Notes under the pieces: model-generated
Databases searched by the model: none
The model's input: the letters and a program-made list of their open reading frames with translations, nothing else
What the model was told of the DNA's origin: nothing
Part shown: positions 15,732-22,373 of the stretch, piece by piece
How the letters are laid out: each line of letters starts with the position of its first letter
Position numbering within the stretch: the stretch's first letter is position 1
NCBI GenBank assembly: GCA_002319925.1
Contig: DCFP01000106.1
Coordinates: forward strand, 15,813 to 38,185
Length of the DNA stretch: 22,373 nucleotides
Reading direction: 5' to 3'
Source: Holophagaceae bacterium UBA1801
Lineage (GTDB): Bacteria; Acidobacteriota; Holophagae; Holophagales; Holophagaceae
Position numbers and translations under genes: made by a program

Positions 15732-16913
15732 ATGCCCTACGATTTCTCGAACCATCTGGATCGCACCGGTACAGCCAGCTTGAAGTGGACCCAGTACCCC
15801 AAGGACGTCCTGCCGGTCTGGGTGGCCGACACTGATTTCGCGGCCCCGGATCAGATTCTGGATGCCCTCAAGAACCGTCTGGATCATGGTGTGCTCGGTT
15901 ACGAATTTCCCCAGGCTTCGCTGCTGAAGGCTGTCGCCGACCGCATGATAAAGCTCTATGGCTGGCAGGTGGAACCGGAGGCCGTGGTGGCCACGCCAGG
16001 TATCATCGCTGCCTTCAACGCAGCAGCCTGGACTGTCGGCCAACCGGGGCAGGGGCTCCTGACGCAGCCGCCAGTGTATCCGCCCTTCCTGGCTCTGGCC
16101 GGGAACGTGGGTCTGGTGAACCAGTTCGCCCAATTGCGGGCCGAAACACACGAACACGTTCTGAACTACCGGATCGATTTCGATGACTTCCGTGGAGCCC
16201 TGCACAGCAACGGAGCGCGCACCGCCATGTTCCTGCTCTGCAATCCGCATAATCCCACGGGCCAGATTTACACGCGGGCCGAGCTCCAGCGCGTGGCGGA
16301 ACTCTGCCTGGAGCACGAAGTCGCCATCGTTTCGGACGAGATCCACAGCGAGCTGCTTCTGGGCGAGGCCAGGCACATCCCCATCGCCTCGCTCTCGCCG
16401 GAGATCGAGCGCAGGACCATCACGCTGGTGGCGCCGAGCAAGACCTACAACGTTCCAGGCCTCTTCTGCGGCTTCGCGATCATTCCCGATGCGGCGCTGC
16501 GCGAACGCTTCAAGAAGGCCTCGGACCGGCTCATCCACCATGTCAGCAGCCTGTCCCTCATCGCGGCGGAAGTGGCCTATTCCGGCGAGTGCGATGCGTG
16601 GTTGGCCGCCCTGCGCAGGCAATTGGCGGCCAATCGGGACTGGGTGGTGGACTTTGTGCGCAGGAACCTGCCTGAAGTAAGGATCACGGTTCCCCAGGCT
16701 ACCTATCTCGCCTGGCTGGACTGCAACCGGCTGCCCCTGAACGGGCGGAACCCCTACGAATTCTTCCTGGAACACGCCAAGGTGGCTTTCAATCGTGGCG
16801 AGGATTTCGGGGCAGGGGGCGAAGGCTTCGTGCGGCTGAACTTCGGAACGACGCCGCAGATGCTGGAGGAAGCGATGGAGCGCGTGAAGCGGAGCCATGC
16901 AGCGATCGGCTGA
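15732..16913 (+). CDS. patB: MalY/PatB-type PLP-dependent cystathionine beta-lyase (C-S lyase)
   Basis: The protein has 393 aa from ATG 15732 with GGTGGTG just upstream; the longer frame to 15366 is antisense to the ABC-F gene. It shows fold type I aminotransferase class I/II features of the MalY/PatB group: the start YDFSNHLDRTGTASLKWTQYP, VLPVWVADTDFAAP, LGYEF, ATPGIIAAFNAAAW, LCNPHNPTGQIYT, AIVSDEIHSELLLG and the PLP lysine K237 in VAPSKTYNVPGLFCGFAI, then GEGFVRLNFGT. These cytosolic enzymes cleave cystathionine or cysteine S-conjugates to thiol, pyruvate and ammonia. It begins 106 bases from the divergent uup start. The exact substrate is not decidable by eye. Confidence 0.92.
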   Translation: MPYDFSNHLDRTGTASLKWTQYPKDVLPVWVADTDFAAPDQILDALKNRLDHGVLGYEFPQASLLKAVADRMIKLYGWQVEPEAVVATPGIIAAFNAAAWTVGQPGQGLLTQPPVYPPFLALAGNVGLVNQFAQLRAETHEHVLNYRIDFDDFRGALHSNGARTAMFLLCNPHNPTGQIYTRAELQRVAELCLEHEVAIVSDEIHSELLLGEARHIPIASLSPEIERRTITLVAPSKTYNVPGLFCGFAIIPDAALRERFKKASDRLIHHVSSLSLIAAEVAYSGECDAWLAALRRQLAANRDWVVDFVRRNLPEVRITVPQATYLAWLDCNRLPLNGRNPYEFFLEHAKVAFNRGEDFGAGGEGFVRLNFGTTPQMLEEAMERVKRSHAAIG

Positions 16914-16945
16914 CGGCGAGCGCGGAATGCCCTCGGGACAAACCT

Positions 16946-16977
16946 TGATGGTCGTTCAGGTATCCATCAGACGACCA
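16946..16977 (+). repeat. Two overlapping, mutually exclusive hairpins after the MalY-type gene
   Basis: TGATGG (16946-16951) pairs with CCATCA (16964-16969). Overlapping it, TGGTCGT (16949-16955) pairs with ACGACCA (16971-16977). Both are perfect, but the arms share bases, so only one can form. No T-run follows; it may end or modulate the patB transcript. Confidence 0.35.
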
Positions 16978-17108
16978 GCTAGGCAAGGTGTGACATCCTT
17001 GGCCAACCGGTTCCTTTCTTGTCCTGTAGTAGGCCTCTCGACATTAAAACGCAGTAGCCAGTAATGAGCCGGGGAAAAAAGGTAAAATCATCCACACCTT
17101 CCATTCCC

Positions 17109-17810
17109 ATGGCGTCTCCAGTGAATTTCACCGTTCGTCGCCTTCGGTCGTTCGTTCTTGCCGCAGGGTGCGCGGGTATTGAACTCAGGGCTCAATTCCC
17201 GGAGGCCAAGGTCAAAACCGTCGACAATAGATTCGTATGCGAAAAGGCTCCGAAGCTTACCTTCAAGGTTTAGCCGGACTCCGCCTACCTTGGCCATGTC
17301 CAGGATTTCGATCAGATCAATACTGGGGGCCCTACGACAGGCGCAGACCAATCGACCCACCGGCAGATCGATTCATATCTTTTTGCGGAAAATACGACCC
17401 CCGATTCTCCGAGAGTCTTCGCCATCTCCATCCTTCGTATGGTGGTGCCCAGATGGTATTTCTTCGACGATCTCCATGAACGCCTGCCCGAGAATCGCTA
17501 TTTCGAGAAGGGACGCTACAAGTTGGGAAGCACCAACTGCAGGACCGCAACATTTGTGGGGGAAGCCTTCACCCAGAGACAGATTTCTCTGCTGATCGAC
17601 CACGGCATCAATGTGCCCCGCTACTTCACCATCCGGGAGATAGAGGGCACTGTCACATTCAGTGCCGACGTGAAAGTCTGCATTACTTATACCCAGGATA
17701 TCCGCGCATTGAATGAGGATTGCTCTACTTTGGAATCTCTCAATGATGCTCAGATGATACTGTTGAGCAATTTCATGAGATCTGCGGATCAATTCTTCGG
17801 TGCTCACTAA
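17109..17810 (+). pseudogene. Unrecognised secreted protein, copy A, interrupted by one in-frame amber codon
   Basis: This is the first of two tandem paralogues (see 18296-18988). Reading one frame from ATG 17109 or GTG 17121 gives a signal peptide (MASPVNFTVRRLRSFVLAAG onward) and FPEAKVKTVDNRFVCEKAPKL, then TAG at 17271-17273. The same frame then continues without any shift to 17810. It contains YLGHVQDF, FDDLHERLPENRYFEKGR, RTATFVG, VPRYFTIRE and C-terminal Cys residues, all shared with copy B. About two thirds of aligned residues match B by hand. The base series that is the GGAG Shine-Dalgarno in B reads GGCG here. A nonsense mutation is the simplest view; suppression or a sequencing error is possible. 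A weak -10 (TAAAAT, 17083-17088) lies upstream. No function is recognised. Confidence 0.7.
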
Positions 17811-18222
17811 TTTTTTGTGCGGGCAGGTCCGTATCGCAAACAAAGCCCTAGCCGTAAATTCGTATAGACTCTTCCGGCCAAACTACAGGGTCGCGAACCT
17901 GATTGCTGACCAGCAATCGTAAATTAAGACAGGACAGCATTGTCGATAGATTCAATACAAATCGCAAGAAATTGCGCCCGCAGGGGTCGTACCGAGTAGT
18001 TTGAATAGACAGGTGTAGCTGGACCGGTAAGGCTGCCTAAGCATTGTTTAGGGTTGGCGAAGAGTATTCCAGAAATGGCAGAAGACGGAGTACATCCAGA
18101 AAGCCAGCCTGGATCTTGGGTAAGGAAGCATCGACTTAAGGATTCCCTCCCCCTATGCCTATACCTTCAACTTATGAACCTCGGTGCTGGGTGGCGACAA
18201 CAGGGAAAACGGAATTTTCTAA
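17811..18222. other. Non-coding spacer between tandem paralogues A and B
   Basis: No credible gene is seen. The first 60 or so bases resemble the sequence after copy B (CAGGTCC, AAGCCC, CCGTA, CGGCC in the same order), so the duplicated unit ran past the stop codon. GATTGCT (17901-17907) and AGCAATC (17912-17918) form a perfect inverted repeat without a T-run. The stretch is AT-richer than the flanking chromosome. Confidence 0.5.
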
Positions 18223-18252
18223 TTCACGGTTAACGCATAAGAGGGATATAAT
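18223..18252 (+). promoter_or_regulatory. Probable sigma-70 promoter of copy B
   Basis: A consensus -10 box TATAAT lies at 18247-18252. TTCACG at 18223-18228, 18 bases upstream, matches four of six bases of the -35 consensus. The start codon is 43 bases downstream, leaving room for a short leader. The -35 falls inside a 16-base sequence repeated at 19095-19110. Confidence 0.6.
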
Positions 18253-18295
18253 TTGGGCGGTATATCATTCGCCTTCCATCTCCACGGAGTCTCCA

Positions 18296-18988
18296 GTGAA
18301 TTTTGCCTTTCGTCGCCTCCTTGCAGTCTCATTTATTGCTGCTTTTGCGGGCATTGCTCTCATAGCTCAAATCCCGGAACCCAAAGTCACGATCGTGAAC
18401 AATACATTCATCTGTGCAAAAACCCCGAAGCTCACCATCAAAATTCCATCGGATTTCACTTACCTTGGTCATGTCCAGGATTTCAGTCAGGCCTCCGATT
18501 TTCTGGACGACAACGACGTGACTCACCAACAAAAGGACGCCTACATTTTTGCGGACAACACCAATCCCGATTCACCGAAGGTCTTCTCGATCACCTTCCT
18601 GCGAACGGTGGCGCCCCACTGGATCATCTTCGACGATCTTCATGAGCGCTTGCCTGAGAATCGTTACTTCGAGAAGGGACGCTTCAAACTGGGAGGCACT
18701 AACTACAGGACCGCCACGTTCGTGGGAAATCTCTTCACACAGAAGCAGCTCGCCTTCCTGATCGACCATGACATCAAAGTGCCGCGCTACTTCACCATTC
18801 GGGAAATGGAAGGCAATGTTACGTTCGCGGATAATGTGAAAGTCTGTTTTACCTTTGCCCAGGATATTCGCGACTTGAACGGGTCCTGTTCCACTGAGGA
18901 TTCCCTTACGGATGCCCAGAAGACGCTTCTGAACGACTTTATCAGCTCTGCCAATCGCTTATTTGACACTGTAGGTGCGATCTTATAG
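18296..18988 (+). CDS. Unrecognised secreted protein, copy B (intact)
   Basis: The protein has 230 aa from GTG 18296, with GGAG six bases upstream. The frame is open to an ATG at 18155, but that start lies before the promoter and adds a stretch unlike a protein terminus. A Sec signal peptide (MNFAFRRLLAVSFIAAFAGI up to about ALIAQ) precedes a mature part with no family I know. Conserved with copy A are KLTxK, YLGHVQDF, PDSP, FDDLHERLPENRYFEKGR, RTATFVG, LIDH, VPRYFTIRE, EG-VTF, VKVC, QDIR and a final helix; three cysteines are shared (FIC, KVC, GSC). It is probably periplasmic or extracellular. It converges on the second C39-like peptidase, 110 bases away. Function unknown. Confidence 0.75.
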   Translation: MNFAFRRLLAVSFIAAFAGIALIAQIPEPKVTIVNNTFICAKTPKLTIKIPSDFTYLGHVQDFSQASDFLDDNDVTHQQKDAYIFADNTNPDSPKVFSITFLRTVAPHWIIFDDLHERLPENRYFEKGRFKLGGTNYRTATFVGNLFTQKQLAFLIDHDIKVPRYFTIREMEGNVTFADNVKVCFTFAQDIRDLNGSCSTEDSLTDAQKTLLNDFISSANRLFDTVGAIL

Positions 18989-19058
18989 GCTCAGGTCCAA
19001 GCCCCGACCGTAGATCCGAGTCGGCCTACTATGACCGGGCGGCAGAGAAAAAACGATC

Positions 19059-19073
19059 AGTCTTTTTGAGACT
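19059..19073. terminator. Possible weak bidirectional terminator between copy B and the C39-like gene
   Basis: AGTCT (19059-19063) and AGACT (19069-19073) are perfectly complementary around TTTTG, with an A-run (GAGAAAAAAC) just before. The stem is only 5 bp, in the gap between two convergent genes, so confidence is low. Confidence 0.25.
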
Positions 19074-19098
19074 CGCATTGGATGTCCCAAGGCGTTTT

Positions 19099-19926
19099 CT
19101 AATTCACGGTGAAGATGGCGGCCCCAGTGATGATGTCAGTCGTGCAACTTTCCTTGCGAATAATTTGATAGAGTCCTGACGCGTTGCAGAGCGGCAAGTG
19201 ATTGTCCATGACGATCCCTTCTTGTTGTTCCACTAGCTTGAACGAGCAATTTGTAAGGGAGTGACCTTCATTCGGGTCAGCAACGACCAGGACTCTTTTT
19301 TCGTCGTCATAGCCGGCCAATGTGATCAGATGGCCGCTTGTGGTTATGTAGCTCTTCTCCTTCACACTGTAGTGGCAGAGATCAATCTGAATGAGCGCCA
19401 CTTGGTTCTTGTTCAGAAGGCTTTTCTTGAGCAGGTCCCAATCGATGGGACTGAAAACGAAATGGCCGTCATTGTCACCGGTCCACGTAGTGCCCATGTA
19501 CCGGTATGAACAGTCATATCCCGCTTCATGGATGAACTTGACCATCGCGTCCGATAGAACCTGGAAACTCGTTCCAACCCCCCCATCCACCGTCCGCGCC
19601 CTTTGAGCCAACTCACTAACAAGGGAGTAGGCATTATCGTACTTGATGCTGGAGTGGCCGTTCTTCGAGAGCCAGATCAGTGCGTTTGCGCTGGCTGTGG
19701 GGGCGCATAGTGCAGAGATGTCACCACGATAGGCTTTGATCCGACGGTCACTCTGGTCGAGATGGGGCATATCCCGCCTGATAAAGGACTTCGGGGTGTC
19801 GATGTTGTCAGCCAAGCTCTGAGGAGGAGCCTCGGGAATCCTTACTTGAGATTCTGCCTGGAGTGTTCGTCCAGCGCAGGCAAACAATACTAGCGGGAAA
19901 ACAACAGGGCATAGATTCATTCTCAC
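19099..19926 (-). CDS. Secreted C39-like (papain-fold) cysteine peptidase, copy 2
   Basis: The protein has 275 aa from GTG 19926 (ATG 19920 is the alternative). The N-terminus MRMNLCPVVFPLVLFACAG is a signal peptide; LFAC could be a loose lipobox. The domain pattern matches the peptidase at 12846-13655: RRDMPHLDQSD (Gln58), ISALCAPTASANALIWLSKNG (Cys74), TTSGHLITLAGYDDE (His199) and VLVVADPNEG (Asp217). The Q-C-H-D set is complete, so activity is likely. Base composition is AT-richer than in copy 1. The GTG overlaps the stop of a small upstream ORF (GTGA), suggesting coupling. It converges on copy B of the unknown secreted protein. Substrate unknown. Confidence 0.78.
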   Translation of the reverse strand: MRMNLCPVVFPLVLFACAGRTLQAESQVRIPEAPPQSLADNIDTPKSFIRRDMPHLDQSDRRIKAYRGDISALCAPTASANALIWLSKNGHSSIKYDNAYSLVSELAQRARTVDGGVGTSFQVLSDAMVKFIHEAGYDCSYRYMGTTWTGDNDGHFVFSPIDWDLLKKSLLNKNQVALIQIDLCHYSVKEKSYITTSGHLITLAGYDDEKRVLVVADPNEGHSLTNCSFKLVEQQEGIVMDNHLPLCNASGLYQIIRKESCTTDIITGAAIFTVN

Positions 19927-20174
19927 GGCAATTCTCTCGAAATGGCAGTCAGCACTGCGTTTGGACGAATGGAATTAAATCCCTTGGCAACTCGATCTTC
20001 CACAACCTTGGTTTTCGGTATGACAGATTTCCTGGCTGAAGGTCTTTTTAGAGAACCAATGACATCGGGCTTTTTGCAGTCAAACGTTTCCGGCCGATTC
20101 AAGGGCGCCCTCTCGTGATGCATGCTTCTGATAACCAACGGCTGAATGGCCGGATCGACTTTGGATTTTATCAT
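19923..20174 (-). CDS. Small basic ORF overlapping the C39-like peptidase start
   Basis: The ORF has 83 aa, is rich in Lys and Arg, contains one Cys, and has no signal peptide or membrane segment. It matches no family I recognise. The argument for it is position: its TGA overlaps the GTG of the secreted peptidase gene by the 4-base GTGA, as in coupled genes. Against it, the Shine-Dalgarno before ATG 20174 is weak (GAGAAA) and chance ORFs of this size occur. A later start at 20123 (MHHERAPL) is possible. A processed peptide substrate or partner of the peptidase is speculation; no double-glycine leader is present. Confidence 0.35.
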   Translation of the reverse strand: MIKSKVDPAIQPLVIRSMHHERAPLNRPETFDCKKPDVIGSLKRPSARKSVIPKTKVVEDRVAKGFNSIRPNAVLTAISRELP

Positions 20175-20180
20175 TTTCTC

Positions 20181-20529
20181 ATGGAATTGCCGAAGAACTT
20201 CGCCAGACCTGAGAAGGTGGTTTTTCTACAGCATTGGTTGGACAGGCGCGGCATCAACAAGAAAGCTCCGTTGAAATAAATGAGATCATCATCAGTATTC
20301 AACTGGATGGAGTCAGTAGGTCAGACATCCGCAACGACAGAAAGCCTCTCTTGATGACCATTGGCGAATCCTGAGCAATTTCGACCCCAAGCCGCCAGAC
20401 AGTTGGTTGGTTACTCGGGATGAATTCTTTGGGGAGGGAGATCCGATTCCGATTTCAGCGGTGGGATCACGCGCCAGCCGCGGTTCGGGAGAAAACCAAT
20501 ATTTTGATCCCTATTCCTCGGGCAGGTAG
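20181..20529 (+). pseudogene. Possible ORF debris, no intact gene
   Basis: Two protein-like fragments lie on the plus strand. The first is a 32-codon ORF at 20181-20279 (MELPKNFARPEKVVFLQHWL onward). The second is an open frame without a Met codon, from after a TAG at 20317-20319 to TAG 20527-20529, reading in part LDDHWRILSNFDPKPPDSWL then VTRDEFFGEGDPIPISAVGS and ending FDPYSSGR. Its composition looks coding, but it has no start. It may be the remnant of a lost gene; no family recognised. The rest of 20175-20629 shows nothing else convincing. Confidence 0.25.
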
Positions 20530-20629
20530 TGCCCTTCGCGGCCACCGTTGAGGGAGTGAAATGCAGGGTGTTTTATGCGACGGCCTTAGGCGGTTGAGAG
20601 GCATCCCTTGAAAGCTCGAGGGATCTCGC

Positions 20630-20911
20630 TCAGATCAGTTCCCACTCCTTCAGCGCGTCCAACATGTTGTCCAACTGCTTCTTGTCGGTCGTGTGGAAGC
20701 GGCTCGCCAGCTTCCAGCCTTGGGCGACCTTCTGGTAGCGATGCAGCCAGAGGAAGGGGCCTTCCCACTCGGCATCGGAATCGCGGCGGGTGCGCACTAA
20801 AAACGCGATAGAAGCCCAGGAGCCGCGGGACAGTATGCGGCGGCCCAGCTCCTCGATGCCCGACTCTTCGTCGTATTCCAGAATTAGATCGTCGATATCG
20901 GGAATGATCAT
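20630..20911 (-). CDS. Small hypothetical acidic protein
   Basis: The protein has 93 aa from ATG 20911, with AGGTG upstream on the minus strand; the longer frame to 21007 runs into the ilvD leader and is less likely. The sequence starts MIIPDIDDLILEYDEESGIEE and contains GSWASIAFLVRTRRD, WEGPFLWLHRYQKVAQGWKL and a C-terminal helix (DKKQLDNMLDALKEWELI). It is soluble, with an acidic N-terminus and no signal peptide. I do not recognise a family. Base composition is back to that of the main chromosome. It is divergent from ilvD, with 143 bases between starts. Confidence 0.7.
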   Translation of the reverse strand: MIIPDIDDLILEYDEESGIEELGRRILSRGSWASIAFLVRTRRDSDAEWEGPFLWLHRYQKVAQGWKLASRFHTTDKKQLDNMLDALKEWELI

Positions 20912-21054
20912 GGGGGCACCTGATCGGTCATTGTAAGCCGTTACGTCAAAACACCTTGAACAGTCCGTCACATCCACGGCTCCTAATCCCCCCATTTGAT
21001 ATCCCAATCCATGAAGACGCTGCTCTCCAGGTAGAATTCTGGGAAGGAGTGGCC

Positions 21055-22373
21055 ATGCGATCGGACACCATCAAGAAAGGCATCGAGCGCGCCGGGCATC
21101 GCAGCCTGCTGCGGGCCGCGGGCGTCAAGGACGAGGACTTCGGCAAGCCGTTCATCGGCATCGCCAATTCCTACACCGACATCGTGCCGGGCCACATCCA
21201 CCTGAACACCTTCGCGGCCATGATCAAGGACGCCGTGCGCAAGGCAGGTGGCGTTCCTTTCGAGTTCAACACCATCGCGGTGGACGATGGCATCGCCATG
21301 GGGCACCTGGGCATGCGCTATTCGCTGCCCAGCCGCGAACTCATCGCGGACGCCGTGGAGACCATGGCCATGGCCCACTGCTTCGACGCGCTCATCTGCA
21401 TTCCCAACTGCGACAAGATCACCCCCGGCATGATCATGGGCGCCCTGCGCGTGAACGTGCCGACCATCTTCGTGACCGGCGGACCGATGCTCGCAGGAAC
21501 CAAGCCCGACGGCTCCTCCAGCGATCTCATTACGGTCTTCGAAGGCGTGGGCAAGGTGCAGAGCGGCGAGATGACCGAAGCCCTGCTCGATGCCATCGAG
21601 GCCAGCGCCTGCCCCACCTGCGGTTCCTGCGCGGGCATGTTCACGGCCAATTCCATGAACTGCCTCCTGGAGGCTATCGGTCTCGCGCTGCCCGGCAACG
21701 GCACGATCCCGGCGGTGGATCCGCGCCGGAACGAGCTCGCTAAGACCGCAGCGCGCCAGATTTTCGAGCTGCTGAAGCGGGACATCAAGCCCCGGGATCT
21801 CGTGACCAAGGCCTCCCTGGACAACGCCTTCGCCCTGGACATGGCCATGGGCGGTTCCACGAACACCGTGCTCCACGGCTTCGCCGTTGCCCACGAGGCG
21901 GGCGTGGAGTATCCCCTGGAACGCCTCAACGAGATCTCCGCCATGACGCCCTGCATCTGCAAGGTCTCACCCTCCGTGCCCGATGTGCACATCGAGGACG
22001 TGGACCGCGCGGGCGGCATCTCCGCCATCCTGAAGGAGATATCGAAGAAGCCCGGCATCGTGAATCTCGACGCGATGACAGTCACCGGCAAGACGCTGGG
22101 CGAGGTCCTTGCCACGGCCCACATCCAGGATCCCAGGATCATTCGCACGGTCGAAAAGCCCTACACCGCAGACGGTGGGCTGGCAGTGCTTTTCGGCAAT
22201 CTGGCGCCCAGCGGCAGCATCGTGAAGAGCGCAGGGGTGGACGCCAGCTGCTTCGTCTTCGAAGGCGAGGCCCTGGTCTTCGACAGCCAGGACGAGTGCC
22301 TCGCCGCGCTGGCGCAGCGCCAGGTGCAGTCCGGCCACGTGGTGATCATCCGCTACGAAGGCCCCAAAGGCGG
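21055..22373 (+). CDS. ilvD: Dihydroxy-acid dehydratase IlvD (3' end beyond window)
   Basis: There are 439 complete codons of an expected 555-560, so the gene runs off the window. A very strong Shine-Dalgarno, GGAAGGAG, lies 6 bases before ATG 21055. The protein is recognised by FGKPFIGIANSYTDIVPGH, FNTIAVDDGIAMGH, YSLPSRELIADAVE, CIPNCDKITPGM (C115, C119), SACPTCGSCAGMFTANSMNC (C186, C189, C192), LPGNGT, MGGSTNTVLH, HIEDVDRAGG, DGGLAVLFGN and VVIIRYEGPKG at the edge. It dehydrates dihydroxy-isovalerate and dihydroxy-methylvalerate in valine and isoleucine synthesis, using an Fe-S cluster. Gly follows VP in the first motif (VPGH) as in E. coli IlvD, where [2Fe-2S] types usually have Cys. No leader peptide or attenuator was seen upstream. 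Confidence 0.96.
   Translation, partial: MRSDTIKKGIERAGHRSLLRAAGVKDEDFGKPFIGIANSYTDIVPGHIHLNTFAAMIKDAVRKAGGVPFEFNTIAVDDGIAMGHLGMRYSLPSRELIADAVETMAMAHCFDALICIPNCDKITPGMIMGALRVNVPTIFVTGGPMLAGTKPDGSSSDLITVFEGVGKVQSGEMTEALLDAIEASACPTCGSCAGMFTANSMNCLLEAIGLALPGNGTIPAVDPRRNELAKTAARQIFELLKRDIKPRDLVTKASLDNAFALDMAMGGSTNTVLHGFAVAHEAGVEYPLERLNEISAMTPCICKVSPSVPDVHIEDVDRAGGISAILKEISKKPGIVNLDAMTVTGKTLGEVLATAHIQDPRIIRTVEKPYTADGGLAVLFGNLAPSGSIVKSAGVDASCFVFEGEALVFDSQDECLAALAQRQVQSGHVVIIRYEGPKG

Noticed and set aside
15633..16898. 421-codon minus-strand open frame
   Set aside because: It is exactly antisense to the MalY-type gene, which has full PLP-enzyme motifs; the antisense product has none.
17374..17843. 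Minus-strand open frame over copy A
   Set aside because: It is antisense to sequence conserved at protein level with copy B, and the matching antisense frame is not kept in B.
18155..18295. Longer start for copy B at ATG 18155
   Set aside because: It lies upstream of a consensus -10 box and its 47 residues would hide the signal peptide. GTG 18296 has GGAG at proper spacing and matches the conserved start in copy A.
20603..20624. ATCCCT/AGGGAT hairpin as terminator of the small hypothetical gene
   Set aside because: The stem is 6 bp with no T-run on the minus strand, only a few bases past the stop.

Overview
The window is chromosomal DNA from a Gram-negative bacterium of high GC content. It is gene-dense, with short or overlapping intergenic junctions. 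The protein set (IscU-Mrp fusion, YeiH, Uup-type ABC-F, anaerobic-type radical SAM and QueG-like iron-sulfur proteins, IlvD) would fit a Holophagae-like acidobacterium such as Geothrix or Holophaga, but this is an impression from protein style and not a demonstrated assignment. No rRNA, tRNA, CRISPR array, recognisable insertion sequence or phage gene was seen.

Layout. (1) 1-2414, plus strand: the end of a PLP-dependent Cys/Met metabolism lyase or synthase, an IscU-like/Mrp fusion for Fe-S cluster assembly, and trmO joined to it by an ATGA overlap. (2) 2422-4336: a LysR regulator divergent from a YeiH-type transporter. (3) 4314-7767: a LysR regulator translationally coupled to an MFS exporter on the minus strand, with a second MFS exporter divergent on the plus strand. 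A perfect 8-bp inverted repeat between them covers the regulator's ribosome binding site. (4) 7840-8619: a short QueG-like Fe-S protein. (5) 8655-11180, minus strand: a CorA-like channel with GMS in place of GMN, followed by a cobalamin-binding radical SAM protein with a BchE-like layout. (6) 11402-12346: a His-rich CDF metal exporter, divergent from corA. (7) 12347-12845: about 500 bases of non-coding DNA with a likely terminator and several inverted repeats, leading into a secreted C39-like cysteine peptidase (12846-13655). (8) A Uup-type ABC-F ATPase (minus) and a MalY/PatB C-S lyase (plus), divergent. (9) About 16914-20630: an AT-richer, sparsely coding accessory stretch. It holds two tandem copies of an unrecognised secreted protein (the first broken by one amber codon), a second secreted C39-like peptidase, a small basic ORF overlapping its start, and ORF debris. 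(10) A small hypothetical gene and the first 80% or so of ilvD return to the ordinary chromosome.

Working together: several genes concern sulfur and Fe-S chemistry (Cys/Met lyase, Fe-S scaffold/carrier, YeiH with its LysR regulator, MalY), but they do not form one operon and the link is thematic. The most novel part is the accessory stretch: a duplicated family of secreted proteins with no recognised domain beside a secreted papain-fold peptidase. A paralogous peptidase of the same architecture lies about 6 kb away across two housekeeping genes.
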